Virus record (IMG/VR): IMGVR_UViG_3300028392_000050
Coordinates: 23,294 to 87,293 of that record
Reading direction: 5' to 3' (one strand)
Length of the DNA: 64,000 nt
Origin: a virus
Below are positions 55,440-64,000 of the stretch, piece after piece. The notes under the pieces were generated by a model that was given only the letters and a program-made list of their open reading frames with translations, was not told the DNA's origin and ran no database searches. Numbering within the stretch: position 1 is the first letter of the stretch; the number at the start of each line of letters is the position of its first letter. A program made the position numbers and the translations under genes.

Positions 55440-57675
55440 TACAGTTAATGTTACTAAAAGGTATATTCCGCAAATTGACTATGTCTCACGCGACTATACG
55501 GCAATTTTAGCGGATTTAACCGCTATTGCTAAGCAATTCAACCCTACCTGGTCTGTTAGCGACCCTACTGATATTGGTGTTGCGCTACTAGAAACTTTTG
55601 CCTATTTGGGAGACATCCTAAGTTTTTACACCGACCGTATGGCTTCAGAGGGTTTTCTAGGAACTGCTAGCCAACGTTCTAGCGTTTTGCAAATTGCATC
55701 TATGCTGGGATACACGCCTACCCCAAGCAGCGCGGCTAAGGTATCTTTGTCTATTACAAACAACAACACTAGCGGTACATTAACTATCCCAGCTGGTACT
55801 CAAGTTGCTTCTACCACAACTGTAGATGGGCAAAATACTCAAGTAATATTTGAGCTTGACTCTGATGTCTCAGTGGGCTTTGGCTCATCCGTTACTACGA
55901 CTGCTACTCAAGGAGTTACTACAACTGATGAATCTTTAGGCACATCTGATGGTACTCCAAGTCAGGTATTTAAGATTGCGCAAACTAACGTTGTAATCAA
56001 CAGTACCGGTAGTAATATCCTTGTTAAAGTCGGCGGTGTTCAATATACCTATAGTTCTTCTCTCGTAGACAACAACCTATATGATTCAGTGTTTACTACC
56101 ACTATGGATGCTGAAGGTTACACTTACATTGTATTTGGAGATGGAGTCGGTGGTCGTATTCCACCTGCAACTTATTCAATCACTGTTACTTATCGTGTAG
56201 GCGTGGGCTCTGCTGGAAATATTGCAGATAAATCACTATCTCCTAATACCCTTACCGGAAACTATAACGTCACTATAGCCCAGGTTGGCGCAGGCAGTGG
56301 AGGAGCTGACGCCGAATCTACGGACTCTATTAGAATTAACGCGCCTAGAGCACTTCGTACATTGCGTAGAGCAGTTTCACTTAAAGACTATGCTTACCTA
56401 GCTTTACAGGTATCTGGAGTATCAAAGGCTAACTCTGACGCTTCAGTATGGTCAAATGTTAACCTTTACATTGCTCCATTTGGAAGCAGTGCTGTAAATA
56501 CCTATGGGCCGTTTACAAACATTACTGCTATAAATGAGACAGCAATTGATAGCACAGCAGGTACTGGATATTTAACTTACACTATTGCAACTACCGGACT
56601 GGTAGCTAATCAAAGCTACGTTACTGTTTCTGGTTGCACCTTTGCTACCTATGATATAAATACCCCTACATTAGTTACTTACGCTAGCAACTCAAAGTTT
56701 ACTGTAGCTAAACCTTCTGGACTAACTACCCTTCCTGGAGTCGTTGGTTTAGTAAGTCCTGGAACAAATGCTACGGTTAAAGTTACTGGCGGCAATACTG
56801 ATGCGTTTAACACACTGCAGTCTAACGTTGTTAATTACTTCGTAGATAAAGTTGCACCAAACGTATCTTTGAACGTTCAGCCGCCTGTCTATGTTCCTGT
56901 AGACCTAAATCTTACTTTGCACGTACTACCGCAATACAACCAGACTGCTGTAGTTACTCAAGTACAAAATGCCTTATCAAATCTAGTCTCTTACAGTAAC
57001 TCTTTCTTTGCAGATAGAATCCCGCCTCATTTTATTTTAAATTCTATAACTAACATTGATGGCGTTGATTACGCAACAGTTGACCACTTACGCAGATTAT
57101 CTAATGAACAGCGGTACTGGGTTTATTACTACACTAGAACTGCCGGAACTGCTACTCTTACTTTTCCTAATGTTCACAATATTAATGCCGGACAGTCTGT
57201 AACAATTTATAAAGTAGCGGGATTTGATGGAACATACGCAGTAAACTCTGTGACAAGTAACTCAATTACTATCACTGTTCCTACAGGAACTGCTACTCCT
57301 ACTGGAGTGACTACTAACGCTAGCTCGCCTTCTGGAGCAGCTGTAATAAATATAGCTACCCCTGCTTCTAAAAATATTGCTGTAGGCATGTACGTTACCG
57401 GAACCAACGTCCCTAGCGAAACATATAACCCTGCAGTAGTTACTGCTGTAAACGCTAGCTCTATAACTATTTCCGTAAATATTGGTACCACCATCACTAG
57501 CGGAACTGCTCTTTCATTTAGCTGGCCTCCGACTACGTATGCTAACCTAGCATCAGTTACTGCCGTAGATTCAACTACCTCTAACGGAGTCACTACCTAT
57601 GGAATCATTTGTGCTGCTAATGAGATTCCTGTTAAAAATACTTTTACTATCACCGCTATTGGCGGACTTCAATAA
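55432..57675 (+). CDS. Baseplate wedge protein J (gp6-like)
   Basis: 747 residues. Conserved elements include YVSRDYTAILADLTAIAKQF near the start, DPTDIGVALLETFAYLGDIL, then SFYTDRMASEG, GVGSAGNIADKSLSPNTL, and INAPRALRTLRRAVSLKDYA, as in the Baseplate_J family. The C-terminal 160 residues (from about residue 570) are added beta modules (NINAGQSVTIYKVAGFDGTY; NIAVGMYVTGTNVP) of the kind repeated in other virion proteins here. Forms the wedge ring of the baseplate. Confidence 0.93.
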   Translation: MADTVNVTKRYIPQIDYVSRDYTAILADLTAIAKQFNPTWSVSDPTDIGVALLETFAYLGDILSFYTDRMASEGFLGTASQRSSVLQIASMLGYTPTPSSAAKVSLSITNNNTSGTLTIPAGTQVASTTTVDGQNTQVIFELDSDVSVGFGSSVTTTATQGVTTTDESLGTSDGTPSQVFKIAQTNVVINSTGSNILVKVGGVQYTYSSSLVDNNLYDSVFTTTMDAEGYTYIVFGDGVGGRIPPATYSITVTYRVGVGSAGNIADKSLSPNTLTGNYNVTIAQVGAGSGGADAESTDSIRINAPRALRTLRRAVSLKDYAYLALQVSGVSKANSDASVWSNVNLYIAPFGSSAVNTYGPFTNITAINETAIDSTAGTGYLTYTIATTGLVANQSYVTVSGCTFATYDINTPTLVTYASNSKFTVAKPSGLTTLPGVVGLVSPGTNATVKVTGGNTDAFNTLQSNVVNYFVDKVAPNVSLNVQPPVYVPVDLNLTLHVLPQYNQTAVVTQVQNALSNLVSYSNSFFADRIPPHFILNSITNIDGVDYATVDHLRRLSNEQRYWVYYYTRTAGTATLTFPNVHNINAGQSVTIYKVAGFDGTYAVNSVTSNSITITVPTGTATPTGVTTNASSPSGAAVINIATPASKNIAVGMYVTGTNVPSETYNPAVVTAVNASSITISVNIGTTITSGTALSFSWPPTTYANLASVTAVDSTTSNGVTTYGIICAANEIPVKNTFTITAIGGLQ

Positions 57676-57689
57676 AGGAGAATAAATAA

Positions 57690-58403
57690 ATGGCAACTTA
57701 TCCAACTGGAACAAAAACTTACACCGATAAAACAGATGGTGTGGATACGGTATTAGCTGCTGATATTAACAGCGTTCAGGCTGAAATAACAGCAATTGAA
57801 ACTGAATTAGGTACTAACCCTAGAACTACAGCGCTTCCATCAGGTGCGGGTACGTACAACGGCTCTCCGACATTTACAACAGTAGCAGATAGAATTAAAA
57901 ACCTTGAAGCTGCAGTGTCTGGTGATGATACAGTCGGTACTCGTGTTGGTTATACTTTGCTATACAGCGGTAACTTTACATCAGCCCCGGGAGCTTTGTC
58001 GGTAAATGGGGTAGGATACTTTAAATTTGTAGTTGTTGTAAGAGTAACTACCCCTGGAAGTTCCGGTTCTATAACTGTAAACGTAAACAGCGCTACAACA
58101 GTTAAATATGGCTACTTTACTTACACTACTGGAGTTCCTACAGCTGGTGGCGGAAGTTTAGCTGGTGGAGCTTTTCCTATTAGTAATGGAGTTGCCCCAG
58201 CTGCAAATGACACTATAACTGCTGAAATTTTTAACGTAAATGGTACTGGAGCTAAAACAGCTACTTGGGTAAATGGTACCGGTTTTGGTTCAGGAATTGC
58301 TACGGCCGGTGGAACAGTTACTAACTCGATAAGCAGTATTACATTAGCAGCAGTTACAGCGTATCCTACATCAGCTACTTATTCAATCTATGGTGTTAAG
58401 TAA
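57690..58403 (+). CDS. Tail fibre-like or baseplate appendage protein
   Basis: 237 residues. N-terminus YPTGTKTYTDKTDGVDTVLA, then ADINSVQAEITAIETELGT is a common attachment segment of phage fibres with a short coiled coil. C-terminal 140 residues form a beta domain, LLYSGNFTSAPGALSVNGVG onward, likely a head of a short fibre. AAAGGAG ribosome site. Confidence 0.78.
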   Translation: MATYPTGTKTYTDKTDGVDTVLAADINSVQAEITAIETELGTNPRTTALPSGAGTYNGSPTFTTVADRIKNLEAAVSGDDTVGTRVGYTLLYSGNFTSAPGALSVNGVGYFKFVVVVRVTTPGSSGSITVNVNSATTVKYGYFTYTTGVPTAGGGSLAGGAFPISNGVAPAANDTITAEIFNVNGTGAKTATWVNGTGFGSGIATAGGTVTNSISSITLAAVTAYPTSATYSIYGVK

Positions 58404-58414
58404 TAGGTAAATAA

Positions 58415-61039
58415 ATGACAGTATATGGTTCCAAGCCCTATGGAAGCTTTAAATACGGTGTAGCTTCTACCACTGATATAAGCATATACCCGTTTACTGC
58501 TCAGTCTTTAGACTATGGAACTATTAAGTTATCTTGGGTATATCCTACCGCAACTGCCGTTTTTACTAACTTTATAATAGTAAGAAATCCTTTAGGTTTT
58601 CCTATTACACCTGATGGCGGAGATTTAATCTATAAATCAGATAAGACTACTCTTACAACAGCCGGTCCCGGTAGCACAAGTTTATTAGGAACTACCGCGA
58701 CTTTAACTGACATTGGTTCTTTTTATGACCCAATTACTGGTGCTGCTACCCCTACTTATACTGCCACAACCACTTCCGGTACGAATGGAAGTAATTTTAT
58801 AACCCTTATATCTCTTAACTCAAATATAAAAGTTGGGCAGTCAGTAACCTATACTCCTTCGGGATACCTGACTGGAGCTAACTCTGGTAGCGGTATTGTC
58901 GGAGGAACTACCGTAACTGCTATTAATAATACTACTAAAACTTTGACGTTAAGTAATGCCGCAGCTATTCCAGAAAATACGGTTTTAAAGTTTACTCCTA
59001 CCCGGTTAACTCCTGGAAAAGTTTACTACTATTCTGCATTTGTATTGTCTAATAGCTTCTGGGTTCGTGTAGGAACCGCCTTGGGCACAGCTGTTAAAAA
59101 CTATAACACGGCTGATGTTATGTATAACTCATTGCCTCAAATCTATAAGAATGCATCATCTGTATACGATAACAATAGAAATAATGATTTATATAATTTC
59201 TTGAGAATTATCGGTATTGAGTATGATCTATTAAAAACAAAAATTGAAAATGCTAAAAATAGATACGATGTCTTAAACCTTAATGGAAAGCTACTTCCTG
59301 CACTTATGGACCAGATGGGGTTGTCTTATGAAAGCGGTCTTGGAGTTCAGCAAGGTAAAAGGTTAGTAAATAACGCTGACTACATCTACTTAAATAAAGG
59401 AACAAACCAGGGCTTAAAGCAATTTGTAAAATCTTTTACTGGGTATCCAGCAACAATTGCCCCTTTTACAAATCTTTTTCTAACTCTTGATTGTTCATCT
59501 TTTGAGGTATCAACTGGTTTTTGGGCGGCTAGAGGTACTGCAATTTTTATTGAAAAAACCACTGCGGCTATTGAGGGGGGAGCACCAACTCCTTACGCAG
59601 AAAGCAACTCCCCTACGAGCTACCCTAATAGTCAATTAGGTTATTTAAAAGCATCTGCAACCTCAGTAGCCACTGGGTCTAACTATATATTTAGATATGG
59701 CGTATCACCGGATACTCTGACTATTTCTACTTTTAGCTCAAATGATTCTACAGCAGGTTACTCTTACATCACACTAACTACCGATAAAGACCATGGATTA
59801 ATTGTAGGAGATACCGTAGTAGTTCAAGGAATGACCCCTATTTACATAAATGGTGTTTGGGATATTATTGCTACCCCTGATTCTAGGTCTTTTACTTTTT
59901 ATAACCCTTCTGCTACTACTAGTTTAACTATTTATGGCCCTGGTTCGGTAAATGCATATAACCCAGTACTTTATGGGATACCAGTTACTCCCGGAACAGC
60001 CTACACTTTTAGTATATATAGTAGCGCAAAAACTACTCTTAGAAGCATATCTGTTGGTGTCCTTTGGCATGACAAGTTGGGTAATTCAGTAGCAGGGACT
60101 ACCGTATCTTCCGCTAATAACGCAGTAGCTGCTTGGACTAGAATAATTGATGCTAATAGAATTGCACCGGATTACGCTGTATATGCTGTTCCTTATGTAA
60201 GAATAAACTCCCCTGCAAATAGCGAGGTTCATTATTTTGATGCTGCGCAATTTGAAGCCTCGGCAACAGCAACTACTTATAAAGATTCTAGACGAGTGGA
60301 CGTTTACTTAAACGCCCCTAGAGTTAATGAAATTATTAATCCTGGGTTTGAATTAGATACCGCTAACTGGTCAACTACAGGTACTAGCGCATTTGCCACA
60401 GATAGCACTGCTGGTAATGTGTACCCTACTATCGCGGTTGGTTTAGGCACAGCAGTTAGTGCAAATTCAGCTAAACTTACAGCTAATTCTACTTCTACAA
60501 CGCTTACGCCAAGCAGTACAATTGCAGTTACTGCGGGTATTCCGTATGCAATTAGCGCTTATATTAAAGCTGCGGGAACTAACACCGCCACTATAACTGT
60601 TGTTTGGAAAAATGCTGGCGGAACCACTTTACAAACAGACACTAGTTCAACAGTTACACTATCTACGTCATTTACTAGGGTTTCACTTACCCCAGTGACA
60701 GGCAGTGCTACTCAAATGTATGCCCCGGCAACTGCGGCTACTGCAACTATTACGTTTACAATTACTGGTGCAAATGGCAATGTCTATTATGTCGATTCTA
60801 TTTTGTTTGAGGCATCAGCATCTGTAAACCCTTATTTTGATGGCGGAACAGGCTACAACGTAACTGATGATTTAATTTGGGAGCAAAATGCGGCTGGAAC
60901 TAAGGGAACAGCTAGTACAGGAAGAAGCCTTTACTATCCTAACAGACTAGTTACTCAAAGCCGTTTAAAGACCGTATTATCGGAATATTTACCAATTGGT
61001 ACAAACTATGCGGCAGTTATTGGTAAAACTATTGCTTGA
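58415..61039 (+). CDS. gpI-like tail protein with carbohydrate-binding-like modules
   Basis: 874 residues. Residues 1-220 are beta with a fibronectin-like start and one shared module. Residues 230-350 (YNSLPQIYKNASSVYDNNRN, LYNFLRIIGIEYDLLKTKIE, DQMGLSYESG) match the P2 gpI-like tail protein. The rest has two beta sandwiches resembling CBM4/9 or similar sugar-binding domains (the first around residues 360-620; the second starts INPGFELDTANWSTTG and ends YYVDSILFEAS). It may link baseplate and fibres and bind cell-wall sugars. Last gene of the virion block. Confidence 0.82.
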   Translation: MTVYGSKPYGSFKYGVASTTDISIYPFTAQSLDYGTIKLSWVYPTATAVFTNFIIVRNPLGFPITPDGGDLIYKSDKTTLTTAGPGSTSLLGTTATLTDIGSFYDPITGAATPTYTATTTSGTNGSNFITLISLNSNIKVGQSVTYTPSGYLTGANSGSGIVGGTTVTAINNTTKTLTLSNAAAIPENTVLKFTPTRLTPGKVYYYSAFVLSNSFWVRVGTALGTAVKNYNTADVMYNSLPQIYKNASSVYDNNRNNDLYNFLRIIGIEYDLLKTKIENAKNRYDVLNLNGKLLPALMDQMGLSYESGLGVQQGKRLVNNADYIYLNKGTNQGLKQFVKSFTGYPATIAPFTNLFLTLDCSSFEVSTGFWAARGTAIFIEKTTAAIEGGAPTPYAESNSPTSYPNSQLGYLKASATSVATGSNYIFRYGVSPDTLTISTFSSNDSTAGYSYITLTTDKDHGLIVGDTVVVQGMTPIYINGVWDIIATPDSRSFTFYNPSATTSLTIYGPGSVNAYNPVLYGIPVTPGTAYTFSIYSSAKTTLRSISVGVLWHDKLGNSVAGTTVSSANNAVAAWTRIIDANRIAPDYAVYAVPYVRINSPANSEVHYFDAAQFEASATATTYKDSRRVDVYLNAPRVNEIINPGFELDTANWSTTGTSAFATDSTAGNVYPTIAVGLGTAVSANSAKLTANSTSTTLTPSSTIAVTAGIPYAISAYIKAAGTNTATITVVWKNAGGTTLQTDTSSTVTLSTSFTRVSLTPVTGSATQMYAPATAATATITFTITGANGNVYYVDSILFEASASVNPYFDGGTGYNVTDDLIWEQNAAGTKGTASTGRSLYYPNRLVTQSRLKTVLSEYLPIGTNYAAVIGKTIA

Positions 61040-61063
61040 CGCCATTTAGTTTTTGTGTATACT
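61036..61063 (+). promoter_or_regulatory. Sigma70-type promoter of the replication operon
   Basis: TTGACG and TATACT separated by 16 bases. The clearest consensus promoter in the window. The start codon of the next gene is at 61090 after AGGAGG. Confidence 0.88.
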
Positions 61064-61089
61064 AATACTTCCGTCACTAGGAGGTAAAC

Positions 61090-61695
61090 ATGAGACGAGT
61101 AACCATAGCGGTTATAGGTAACGCAAAAACAACACGAGCCAATGTAGAGGCTCTGATTAGCGATGTAGTAGATTCAGTTGATGAAGCTATCATCGCCACA
61201 GTATACGACCAGACCCAATCTGATGGGATTATCTGGGCTGAACAATGGGCTGCCGACAAAGGCATTCCAGTACTCCAATACTCTGATAATAACTATGATG
61301 CGCTATTTGCAGAAAATGCAAAAGAAGACATTAAGTTCTTTATGCTTTGGAGCGACGAAGACACGGAATGTCAATTAGCGGCATCTAAGGCACAAGAGGC
61401 TAAGGTTTTAGCATACGACCTTACTGATGGTCTAATCCTTATCCCACTAAACTCCGAACCAATAGTACGCCCAGTAGCCGCCGTAATACCTGAAGCGGAA
61501 ACAGTACCGCCTACTATCATTGCCCCTACGATTGAAGTGCAGACTGATGTCGAGGACTTTGAAGAAGTAGAAGACACTATCGACTATGATAGCGAGTACG
61601 ACCTAGAAGAAAATCTAGTTGTACTAGTATCTGAGATGGGTAAGATTTTTGCCCGCTCATTTGCTAAAGAATTTAAGCGCATCATTAAGGAGTAG
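61090..61695 (+). CDS. Rossmann-like (possibly SLOG) hypothetical protein
   Basis: 201 residues. Strand-helix pattern at the start (RRVTIAVIGNAKTTRANVEA, then WAEQWAADKGIPVLQYSDNN) fits a Rossmann fold of the DprA/DUF2493 (SLOG) type. The middle is Pro/Glu/Asp-rich and probably disordered; the end is a helix (EMGKIFARSFAKEFKRIIKE). First gene after the promoter, so probably early; function unknown. Confidence 0.6.
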   Translation: MRRVTIAVIGNAKTTRANVEALISDVVDSVDEAIIATVYDQTQSDGIIWAEQWAADKGIPVLQYSDNNYDALFAENAKEDIKFFMLWSDEDTECQLAASKAQEAKVLAYDLTDGLILIPLNSEPIVRPVAAVIPEAETVPPTIIAPTIEVQTDVEDFEEVEDTIDYDSEYDLEENLVVLVSEMGKIFARSFAKEFKRIIKE

Positions 61696-61696
61696 C

Positions 61697-62569
61697 ATGT
61701 CTATAAACCTTAGTAGGCAGGCACAGGACTGCTTGGCTTTCCTATACCTAAATCCTACAATTACAATAAATCACCGTACCCTAATGGAATACAAAAGCTT
61801 AAGCAGACGTAAAAGCTTATCTGTACTGCAGGAACTACGAGACGCAAATTGCATCAAAATGACCCGCCTAGTTGGTGGCGGAACTAAAACTAAAGTGGTA
61901 ATGTCAGACGTGACCAAAATGGTATTGTCTGGATACAACCATATAGCAGTACAGCTAGTAAGCAGTATTTCTAATAGCAGTACAGCTAGTACTACTAATA
62001 TAGCTACAAATAAATTCCTCGACGAGGTCGAGGGGAAGGAAAAACAAGTGGGTTATGAGTTCTTTGAAAAGACTTCGTCTCCGGATAACGATGAGCTGGC
62101 TGACCGCGCAAAGCACGCGGCTAAAAAGAAAGCTGAGTACGCTGATGTTAGGGAAGCAAAGGCGCAGCGTCGTAAAGACCTGCACCGCTCAAAGATTGCT
62201 CCGTCAGATTGGACGTGCAAAGACGTTGCATACGAATTTGGAGACCGCATGGCCGACATCTGGTCCATCAAACCATTCAGTGTTACTCAGTCCCGGTTTG
62301 TACAGGCACTCTCGGTATTCCGGAAACAACATGATACGAACGGTGAAGTTGAGCTCAAACTTATCGAGTTATTCTTCAATACCCTCAAATCCGAGAAATA
62401 CACAGATGGAAACCACCTTTGGCGAGCTTTCCTCTACAGAGCCCCCAGTTTGCTAACCCAGGCTCGTGAGAGTATTATCACGGTAGAGCAGATGGAAACT
62501 AACATCATTCGTGACCAAGAACTAACCAGCCGTAAGCTTGCTCTGCTAGACGAGGATGAAAATGTATAA
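61697..62569 (+). CDS. Winged-helix replication protein (helicase-loader partner)
   Basis: 290 residues from ATG 61697, one base after the previous stop. N-terminal region about residues 5-60 (CLAFLYLNPTITINHRTLME, then LSRRKSLSVLQELRDANCIK) is a winged helix. Ser/Thr/Asn linker follows, then a helical C-terminal part (DWTCKDVAYEFGDRMADIWS, AFLYRAPSLLTQARE). In this position before a DnaC-like gene it is likely the replication initiator or primosome protein, but the sequence alone does not prove it. Confidence 0.68.
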   Translation: MSINLSRQAQDCLAFLYLNPTITINHRTLMEYKSLSRRKSLSVLQELRDANCIKMTRLVGGGTKTKVVMSDVTKMVLSGYNHIAVQLVSSISNSSTASTTNIATNKFLDEVEGKEKQVGYEFFEKTSSPDNDELADRAKHAAKKKAEYADVREAKAQRRKDLHRSKIAPSDWTCKDVAYEFGDRMADIWSIKPFSVTQSRFVQALSVFRKQHDTNGEVELKLIELFFNTLKSEKYTDGNHLWRAFLYRAPSLLTQARESIITVEQMETNIIRDQELTSRKLALLDEDENV

Positions 62570-63248
62570 ACCAAACGATTTGCCGGCCCGTAGACGGACT
62601 TGGGTAAAGATTGCTAGTATTCCCCCAGCCAAGCTTGGATGGACCCTTGAGGACTGTTCTGACGTCTCTGCGGATGTAATGACGGCTGTCACTAAGTGGG
62701 TTTCTGCAGTCAATTCCGATAGGGTCATCAGAGCCGAGGGAAAGCAGACTTGCGGGCTTGGCCTAATGTTGTACGGTCTTCCAGGTCGCGGCAAGACTAC
62801 TATGGCTAATACCCTGATTCAGGAAATCTTGCGTAAAGCCGGTCCTGAGACTCTAGGTATGACCCCAGGTAAAACAGTTTCTCGCCCAGCCTATTTCATC
62901 ACTTACAACGCATTGCTTGACCTTAAGGGAGCAATCATAGATGAGCATGACAATGATGACGAGTTGCTTTACAACGGTATTCTTGGCGAGGCTTATGATG
63001 ACGCTTACAACGTTCGAGTTCTAGTCCTAGATGACGTAGGAAAAGAACACGCAAGCGCATCTGGTTGGCAGAAGAATATGCTTCATCACGTTCTTCGCAC
63101 CAGATTTAACAATGGGTTGCCTACAATAGTAACTACTAACATCAAGATGGACGACTGGGAGGCTCACTACGGGTCTGCTACGCAGTCATTTGTTCACGAA
63201 GCTTTTATCTACGTGAACATGGATTCATCGTCTGATTTGAGGAAATAA
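62556..63248 (+). CDS. DnaC/IstB-like helicase loader ATPase
   Basis: 230 residues. Walker A GLPGRGKT (residues 74-81); Walker B VRVLVLDDVGKE; sensor 1 TIVTTNIK. Matches the DnaC/IstB/DnaI class of AAA+ helicase loaders. ATG 62556 or 62562 may be used. Overlaps the previous gene by 14 bases and ends with the last base shared with the next start. Confidence 0.88.
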   Translation: MKMYKPNDLPARRRTWVKIASIPPAKLGWTLEDCSDVSADVMTAVTKWVSAVNSDRVIRAEGKQTCGLGLMLYGLPGRGKTTMANTLIQEILRKAGPETLGMTPGKTVSRPAYFITYNALLDLKGAIIDEHDNDDELLYNGILGEAYDDAYNVRVLVLDDVGKEHASASGWQKNMLHHVLRTRFNNGLPTIVTTNIKMDDWEAHYGSATQSFVHEAFIYVNMDSSSDLRK

Positions 63249-63556
63249 TGACTGATAAAAGACTATTGCAGGTTTTTTTAACAAATCTTTCAGACCGAGC
63301 AGATAGCCCTGGTCCAGGAATATTTGAGGTAAGCAGCGATAAGAATAAAAACTTAATTTGCACTTGCCCTGGGTTTGCATCAAAAAATAGTTGTAAGCAT
63401 ACTGCGTTAATTGAAAGTAGAATCGAAAGAAATAACGGCGTTTATCAGTTTGACTTTTCCAGTAAAGTAACTAAAGAAGAATTAGCTACCGCCATGCTTT
63501 CAGAACAAACTTTTAGAGAGCTTGTTCTAAAGCACGGCAAGGTTGAGGTTTACTAA
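63248..63556 (+). CDS. SWIM zinc-finger protein
   Basis: 102 residues. CTCPGFASKNSCKH near residues 37-50 is the CxCx(n)CxH SWIM signature, a zinc site for DNA or protein binding. Charged C-terminus. The start overlaps the previous stop; the end overlaps the next start (TAATG). Confidence 0.85.
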   Translation: MTDKRLLQVFLTNLSDRADSPGPGIFEVSSDKNKNLICTCPGFASKNSCKHTALIESRIERNNGVYQFDFSSKVTKEELATAMLSEQTFRELVLKHGKVEVY

Positions 63557-63963
63557 TGCAGGGTAATGATATTAGCAATTCTTTGCCACAGCGGGTTATA
63601 GTAACTGCTGATGTTATTACCGATGTTTACGAAGACAATAAAAAAGTTCTAGGATTTATACCAGTTAAAAATAAACGTAAGGAATACAACAGAATGGTCC
63701 TTAGCCATCTGTATATGACTTCACTTAAACGCGGTATTACAATGGAGCTTATTAGCTTTACCCACTCTGAAGATGAGATGGTAGAGTTAATGCTTCATTT
63801 AGACAAAGTTGGAACGAACCCGTTTCGCTACGGCTCGTCTTACAAATCGGTTGAGAAGTTAGTTAAAGAACTACCTTATCGACCAGAGGTTATCGGTGTA
63901 ATTGATATCCCATCGCGACTACTTCGGTATGGTCGATGGGGGATGGACTTTCCTTCATTATGA
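63556..63963 (+). CDS. Hypothetical replication-operon protein
   Basis: 135 residues, alpha/beta (QRVIVTADVITDVYEDNKKV; MELISFTHSEDEMVELML; VIGVIDIPSRLLRYGRWGMD). I recognise no family; its place between SWIM and the next gene suggests a replication or recombination role. ATGA overlap with the next gene. Confidence 0.7.
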   Translation: MQGNDISNSLPQRVIVTADVITDVYEDNKKVLGFIPVKNKRKEYNRMVLSHLYMTSLKRGITMELISFTHSEDEMVELMLHLDKVGTNPFRYGSSYKSVEKLVKELPYRPEVIGVIDIPSRLLRYGRWGMDFPSL

Positions 63964-64000
63964 GTACAGAAACAAAACTAATTGGTGCGGCCATTCGTGT
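63960..64000 (+). CDS. Start of a further gene, cut by the window end
   Basis: Begins MSTETKLIGAAIRV. The start overlaps the previous stop (ATGA). By position and the short N-terminus it may be a DnaB-type helicase, but 13 codons are too few to decide. Confidence 0.45.
   Translation, partial: MSTETKLIGAAIR

Overview
This window is part of a tailed-phage (Caudoviricetes) genome with a contractile tail. The evidence is a complete myovirus set on the + strand: terminase large subunit, portal, scaffold-like protein, major capsid protein, tail sheath, tail tube, tape measure, CIS-tube-like protein, LysM/gpX-like protein, gpD-like hub, OB-fold spike, gp25, baseplate J and gpI. No bacterial housekeeping block, rRNA, tRNA, integrase or CRISPR array was seen. 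The host is not shown directly. A class II (B12-dependent) ribonucleotide reductase, a lysozyme-like domain in the tape measure, a MoxR/VWA pair and the small-protein families fit phages of Actinomycetota, possibly freshwater ones, but this is inference.

Layout. 0-5.8 kb (+): small basic and zinc-binding proteins, a nucleotidyltransferase-fold protein, a degenerate HAD-like protein and a 480-aa unknown. 5.9-7.9 kb (+): nrdJ. 8.0-8.1 kb: back-to-back terminators where two convergent blocks meet. 8.1-23.6 kb (-): accessory block. Its distal part (8.1-13.5 kb) is a tight operon with a CpaA/TadV-like prepilin peptidase, an XRE-type HTH protein, a HELGH-metallopeptidase/VWA protein and a MoxR AAA+ ATPase. 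Its proximal part (14-23.6 kb) is a series of short transcription units of one to four small genes. Most units carry the same non-coding parts in the same order: a promoter with tandem 11-bp repeats upstream, a short leader hairpin, the gene(s), a terminator, and a long palindrome with fixed outer arms (GCCAACTCAACAA / TTGTTGAGTTGGC) but variable, still complementary, inner arms. I regard this array as the most novel feature of the window.

23.65-24.08 kb is a divergent control region with further 11-bp repeats, four CGTTA iterons and a palindrome also found at 13.86 kb. 24.1-61.0 kb (+) is the virion block. It includes an HNH nuclease near the start, many Lys-rich microproteins at 42-44 kb, and a tail-chaperone gene just before the tape measure with a likely +1 programmed frameshift at TTT_CGT_C. 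61.03 kb has a clear sigma70-type promoter that begins an early/replication operon: unknown protein, winged-helix replication protein, DnaC-like helicase loader, SWIM protein, unknown protein, and the first codons of a further gene cut by the window end.

How it works together: the + strand right part makes the virion and starts the replication genes. NrdJ supplies deoxynucleotides. The - strand block is probably host-takeover or accessory functions under shared phage control through the 11-bp repeats. Many genes are packed with TAATG or ATGA overlaps, so translational coupling is the rule.
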